Part shown: positions 59,667 to 64,000 of the stretch, one piece after another
Numbering within the stretch: the first letter of the stretch is position 1
Layout: each line of letters opens with the position of its first letter
Origin: Bidens hawaiensis
Lineage: Eukaryota > Streptophyta > Magnoliopsida > Asterales > Asteraceae
Length of the DNA: 64,000 bases
NCBI GenBank assembly: GCA_021521415.1
Contig: JAIQDT010003559.1
Coordinates: forward strand, 213,109-277,108
Direction: 5' to 3'
Made by a program: the position numbers and the translations under genes
Notes under the pieces: model-generated
What the model saw: the letters and a program-made list of their open reading frames with translations, nothing else
Told to the model about the DNA's origin: nothing
The model's database searches: none

Positions 59667-60049
59667 AAAACAAAGGAAGAAAATCAAAGAAGAATGAAGT
59701 TTATAAGAAGAAAAGATTGGCGAATAATGAAATCCCAAGAGGTAACTCCCCTTTTTATACACATAGCAATTAATGTGGGAGAAAGGATACAGAAGGGATG
59801 AAGGCCACGCGGTCCAATCGCCATATGACACGACAATTAAATGGCAGGAAAATGTGTTACAGCTGGGCGCGTCACAAGGATTCTCACCCACGCACCTGAC
59901 ACTGGCGAAAAAGCTGCACTACGAAGTGTAACCATCGTCAAACCGTCATGTCAAACTATCGTTTCACTGACATTCATTTAATACAACATTTCCCGCCAAA
60001 TAACACGTCATCACACCGATGATATTGGAACAATAACAAGTGTTCGTAA
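59667..60049 (-). promoter_or_regulatory. Probable promoter region of the antisense gene
   Basis: Noncoding DNA upstream of the antisense start. A TATA-like TATAAAAAGG lies on the minus strand at about 59759-59750 (plus strand CCTTTTTATA). Placement about 85-95 bp from the ATG suits a short 5' leader. Confidence 0.4.
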
Positions 60050-60660
60050 AGTTGGCTCCGCCATGGGATGGTTTTTTAAATAACCACCCGCCATATTAGG
60101 CTCCGCCATGGGATGGTTTTTTAATAACCACCCGCCAAATTAGGCTCCGCCATGGGATGGTTTTCAATAATCACCCGCCAAATTAGGCTTCGCCATGGGA
60201 TGGTTTTTCAATAACCACCCGCCAAATTAGGCTCCGCCATGGGATGGTTTTTCAATAACCACCCGCCAAATTAGGCTCCGTCATGGGATGGCTTTTCAAA
60301 AACCACCCGCCAAATTAGGCTCCGTCATGGGATGGTTTTTCAATGACAACCCCCAAATTAGGCTCCGCCATGGGATGCTTTTTCAATAACCACCCGCCAC
60401 ATTAGGCTCCGCCATGGGATGGTTTTTTAATAACCACCCGCCAAATTAGGCTCCGCCATGGGATGGTTTTTCAATAACCACCCGCCAAATTAGGCTCCGC
60501 CTTGGGAAGGTTTAAAAAAAACCACCCGCCACATTAGGCTCCGCCATGGGATGGTGTTTAATAACCACCCGCCAAATTAGGCTCCATCATGGGATAGCTT
60601 TTCAAAAACCACCGCCAAAAAGGCTCCGCCATGAAATGGTTTTTTGTAAAAACGTCCAAA
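60050..60660. repeat. 44-bp tandem array in Tat element 2
   Basis: About 14 units of 43-44 bp with landmarks GGCTCCGCCATGGGATGG and AATAACCACCCGCCAAATTA. Units vary by point changes and small indels. It lies between the antisense gene and the polypurine tract. Tat/Ogre elements are known for variable tandem repeats in this region. Confidence 0.9.
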
Positions 60661-60778
60661 TGGGTAACGCCAAAACAAACAGCCACAAATCACGTCAGGT
60701 ATCAAAAGCCCATGATAAGTCCATAGCCCCCCCCCCCCTCTTTCTTCAAAAAGAGCAACTAAGGACTAGAGGGGACTT

Positions 60779-61480
60779 GTAGAGGTAAGGTACTAAACCC
60801 ACCATCAAGTTGATATACTTGATGAGGAGGACAAATGATGCGCCAGACGGATGGCTTGGCACCAAAACCATAGCTAAATAAAAGCGAGTAGACTATACGC
60901 TGACCAGGTTGCATGGCGCCAAGACCAAAGCCTAATATAATAAACACTCACTGACACCTTGGGAATGGCAGCGCAAAGATTTGTACCAGCATGGAACAAA
61001 AAGGAAGAATTTACATTGGAAATATCACCCAACCAATGGGGATCAGACAACACATAAATGACGATACAAAATAGTACAACACGTCCAAAGGCAAAATGTC
61101 ATGATGTCCACCAACCTCCACCAACTCCCATAATCACACGAATGGAGAATATTATTGGTGGAGAGGCTGACAAGGCAGTTGGCCATACTCTCTTTCCTCC
61201 GGCTATAAATACCAACACACCTCCAAACGGTAAAGGATCCACGATCCAATATTACAACTCTCTCAATATATTTTAACTGTACTACCAAGTACTAATTCTC
61301 ACGCGGATGGTGGTTACGAGAGAATCCCCCCCCCCTTCCTCGTAACGAGCTCACGATGTTCTGTTTTGCAGGATATACTCATCTGCGCCAAGAAGAATTA
61401 TAACCAATCGTGGAAAATACTTAACCATTACCCTCGGACTAACTAGGTGGACCTTGAGGGATGGATTTGTGACTTTCTTA
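60779..61480 (+). repeat. 3' LTR of Tat element 2
   Basis: About 702 bp, start TGTAGAGGTAAGG, end near CTTTCTTA. TATAAATA at 61204-61211. It keeps the approximately 140-bp segment (about 61285-61425) missing from the 5' LTR, including a C11 run at about 61327. The polypurine stretch AAGGACTAGAGGGGA precedes it. Confidence 0.8.
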
Positions 61481-61528
61481 AAATATATATGGTTAAGGAT
61501 GATATAAGGTATTTTAACGTGAATGCAC

Positions 61529-61575
61529 TTATATTATATTATATTATATTATATTATATTATATTATATTATATT
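61529..61575. repeat. ATATT pentanucleotide microsatellite
   Basis: About nine TTATA units in tandem. Open frames reading YYIIL through it are translations of the repeat. Confidence 0.9.
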
Positions 61576-61594
61576 TCTTTTAAAAATATTTATT

Positions 61595-61858
61595 TGGAAC
61601 AATTACGTTCCAAAAAAAATAAACATCTTCTGTTGGAAAGCTCATATGGACAGAATCTCGACAGGTATTGCAAGAAGAAACATACAAGTTAATACAATTA
61701 TATGTCCCAGCTGTTTGGAATTCTTAACAATGATAGATCACCCAAAAGAAGTTGATATTACAACATGGTGTAAGTTGCCACAATTCTATGCATTTTCAAT
61801 AAACAAAGTTCGAATTTTCACAAGTTTATTGATAGAAGCGCTACACAAAAGAAGTTGA
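61595..61858 (+). pseudogene. LINE-derived zinc-binding RT domain fragment
   Basis: WNNYVPKKINIFCWKAHMDR, IARRNIQVN and CPSC match the zinc-binding region found C-terminal to reverse transcriptase in plant LINEs (zf-RVT type). DITTWCKLPQFYAF follows, as in the family end, after an apparent internal deletion. No RT or endonuclease is present, so it is a decayed fragment. Confidence 0.65.
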
Positions 61859-62667
61859 TTCAAGCCATTTTTTATATAACAACGTGAAGCATGTGGAAGA
61901 CCAAAACAATAAATTTTCAATAAAACCATGATCGTGTGGAGCAAATAGTGGTAGAAATAAAAGACGTTAAGCTTTCACTTAATGACCTCTAGATCAAAAG
62001 TGTTTCTTTGCGTTTATTTGATTCGATAGCTTTTTGCTGGTCTTCTTATCTACACATTCTAATAAAATATATAATTGTAGACACATGTCGGTTTGTGGTT
62101 AATCCTTACAATATTTTCTCTCCAAAACTAATATATGTCATAAATTAATAATTATTCACTTTCTTTTTATACTCCATTTATATTAATCCATAACATGATT
62201 AAATTATTCACTTTTCTTTAAACTCTATTTATATTATATCTATACACTTTTATAAAATAATATATAAATATTATACTACTATATACATTGTTAGATATAT
62301 TTCACAACATACTTGGTGAAATACAAAAATCAACAACAAACCGTGTTTGTTAAATATTAAAAAGAATATAATTTTAAATGTTATCATTTACATATTACAC
62401 TATGTATATTATTGGAGATTAACATAATAATAAAAAAATCTATATGCTTTCAATTTACGAATTAATTTTTTTAATCGTTAATGTATAAAGTTGATCCATT
62501 TTTAAAAAATAAATCCATTTATCTATTGGTTTTTTTACAATTTCAAATAAATTTATAAACTATAAATATATGATTTAAATCTATCTATTTGTTTATTCAG
62601 TTAATTTAGTAAACTATACATATATGTGTTAAATTGTAAGGATAGTATATACCAAACACTTTAAATC
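61859..62667. other. AT-rich intergenic DNA
   Basis: No gene, RNA or clear repeat is seen. The stretch is strongly AT-rich. CTTTAAATC at 62659-62667 is the left copy of the 9-bp duplication of the following MITE. Confidence 0.4.
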
Positions 62668-63406
62668 GAGCAAATATCATAAAAACCAACGTACTTTATG
62701 TTTTTTCGCACAAAAGTCCCTCAACAATTTTTTGCACGTTAAAGTCCCTGCAAATGTTCAATTTGAACCAAGAAGTGACATAACTTTTAAACACAATATG
62801 AAACTAAATTTTTTGAAGCTTTACATGTTTTTTTTCCTAAACTTTATACTACGTTATGTGTCGTGTTCCTTGTATAATGGACTTGGGAATATATAGCCAA
62901 AAAACATTTTTCTGTTCATAAATACTTTTTGTTTAACCATGATTAAATATGTATAAGACAACTTAAACAATCTTATTATATGTTTTTTGGTTCAGATTTG
63001 TTTAAATTATTTAGTACTATTTCAGCTAACTAATAGTAAGTATCATCACACATATTCTTCTTTTACATGGTTATTACGTTGTTATTATTATCTGCTACAC
63101 ACTGATTTTGAGTGTTGGATGTAGAAATTTTGCTAGATGGATTAGAAAATTAGGTGGAGTTGTTCAATTCCTTGTAATTATATATACATATATAACGATA
63201 ACTATATCGTTGAAAGAAGTTATATATTCACACACACTTGAGGAAAAATCAAATACATAAGGGAAAAAAATAAGTTTTATTGTCTTCAAAAGTTACGCCA
63301 CTTTTTTGTTCAAATTTAACATATATATGGACTTTTACATGCAAAAAATTGTTTAGGGATTTTTGTTAGAAAAAGAAAGTATGTTGGTTTTTTATGGTAT
63401 TTGCCC
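62668..63406. mobile_element. MULE-type MITE with long terminal inverted repeats
   Basis: The left end GAGCAAATATCATAAAAACC and the reverse complement of the right end (GGGCAAATACCATAAAAAAC) start inverted repeats of about 100 bp, including CAATTTTTTGCA. The flanks CTTTAAATC and TTTTAAATA agree at 7 of 9 positions, the 9-bp duplication expected of Mutator-like elements. At 739 bp it has no coding capacity. Confidence 0.75.
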
Positions 63407-64000
63407 TTTTAAATATAATAAAGTTTTTCATATTTAGTTTCTTAGGTTTTTTATCAAGAATTGGTTCGAGTTTTTTGTGAAACTTAAATTTGATTGTTAC
63501 GGGTTGAAAGTTGGTAAATAGATTGTTTGGTACAAATTAACTACATTTGGCTCAAATTTGTTATGGTAAAAAAGGGGTAATCTGAATATTTTTAAAATTT
63601 TGAGAATGCAAATAGATTTATCGTTAAACTTGTTACGGGTTCAAACTTTTGACTTGAAAATGTAAAACAAATGAAAGTTAGAATATTAGTTGTGCTTGGG
63701 TTTCAAATTTATTTTCAATGACAGTTTTAGAAATAGTCAAAAGATTCGGGATTTTGCACATATAGTATTTCTCCCATTACTATTAAAATTTAAGAAAAAA
63801 TTACAAACACTTCCTAAATGCTACCTTCAGGCTATCAATGTTTATAACTTTTATCAAATCAGAAATATGTGTGTCATAATTGACTTTTCCTTGAATAATG
63901 ATCAAAGTATTGTATGTGAAACACGTACAAAATTATGCTCAAGTGAAGCAAAACATTCACAAAATTGAACAGGTTAACATGTTATCATTTTGTTAATTAG
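63407..64000. other. AT-rich end of window
   Basis: An open frame at 63690-63968 (92 codons) has no recognisable domain and base composition like its surroundings, so I do not call it a gene. I see nothing else. Confidence 0.4.

Larger units (their letters stand above)
50226..61480 (+). mobile_element. Tat-lineage Gypsy element 2, nearly full length
   Basis: LTRs at 50226-50790 and 60779-61480, gag, protease, RT with YMDD, RNase H, archaeal-type RNase H, integrase, a spliced minus-strand gene, a 44-bp tandem array, a polypurine tract (about 60761-60776) and the 3' LTR. The total of about 11.3 kb is typical of Tat elements. Numerous stops and frameshifts inactivate it. The flanking 5-bp sequences do not match, so the true ends may have been altered. 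Confidence 0.85.

Noticed and set aside
60050..60660. Regular repeats that could be taken for a CRISPR array
   Set aside because: There are no unique spacers. The units are contiguous 44-bp tandem repeats in a plant retrotransposon.
63690..63968. Possible small gene of 92 codons at the right edge
   Set aside because: AT-rich, no domain, no splice or promoter context that sets it apart from surrounding DNA.

Overview
The window is repeat-dense nuclear DNA from a flowering plant, most likely a eudicot. The gag and transposon types look like those common in Asteraceae, but that family-level placement is an inference. I see no intact host gene. Nearly everything from 1 to about 61,900 is transposable-element sequence, mostly decayed and nested. 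About 61,900-64,000 is AT-rich DNA holding one MITE.

Layout. (1) 1-17,438 is the 3' part of a large CACTA (En/Spm-type) DNA transposon whose left end lies before the window. Its TNP2 transposase gene (59-10,181, broken) is split by a 7-kb Ty3/Gypsy element (645-7,613). Its 3' half holds a B3-like remnant on the minus strand, a duplicated segment, 160-bp subterminal repeats, a solo LTR with a perfect 5-bp target duplication (13,735-15,839), and the terminal CACTA inverted repeat at 17,438. (2) 17,439-25,818 is a second, minus-strand Gypsy element of the same family. The CACTA element sits in its left LTR, a solo LTR (19,665-21,884) sits in its gag gene, and its right LTR is cut at 25,818. (3) 25,819-33,832 is a minus-strand Copia element that has lost its 3' LTR. 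Its 5' LTR interrupts a PIF/Harbinger ORF1-like pseudogene (33,833-34,839). (4) 34,999-39,882 is a young, nearly complete plus-strand Copia element with 182-bp LTRs that begin and end in TA. (5) 40,145-40,666 is a hAT-type MITE with a perfect 8-bp target duplication. (6) About 41,400-49,500 is a decayed Tat-lineage Gypsy element, with the 3' end of a third Gypsy family (43,480-46,150) in place of its protease and most of its RT. (7) 49,850-50,220 holds a 5S-rRNA-derived repeat. (8) 50,226-61,480 is a second Tat element with both LTRs, an archaeal-type RNase H, a spliced antisense gene and a 44-bp tandem array. (9) 61,595-61,858 is a LINE-derived zinc-binding fragment, and 62,668-63,406 is a MULE-type MITE.

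The most notable system is the Gypsy family of regions 1 and 2. Two separate copies have the same internal region of about 2.07 kb that encodes only Gag, flanked by 2.1-2.5-kb LTRs. This looks like a propagating non-autonomous, gag-only family rather than random deletion. Its LTRs carry an early TATA box, a very long predicted leader with hypervariable minisatellite arrays, GC-rich hairpins, a conserved consensus splice donor and a conserved inverted-repeat core. The same AACGAAT-type array motif also appears in the unrelated Copia element at 32,340-33,740.

All coordinates and identities were read by eye. Where reading frames are broken I give spans of homology, not translated products.
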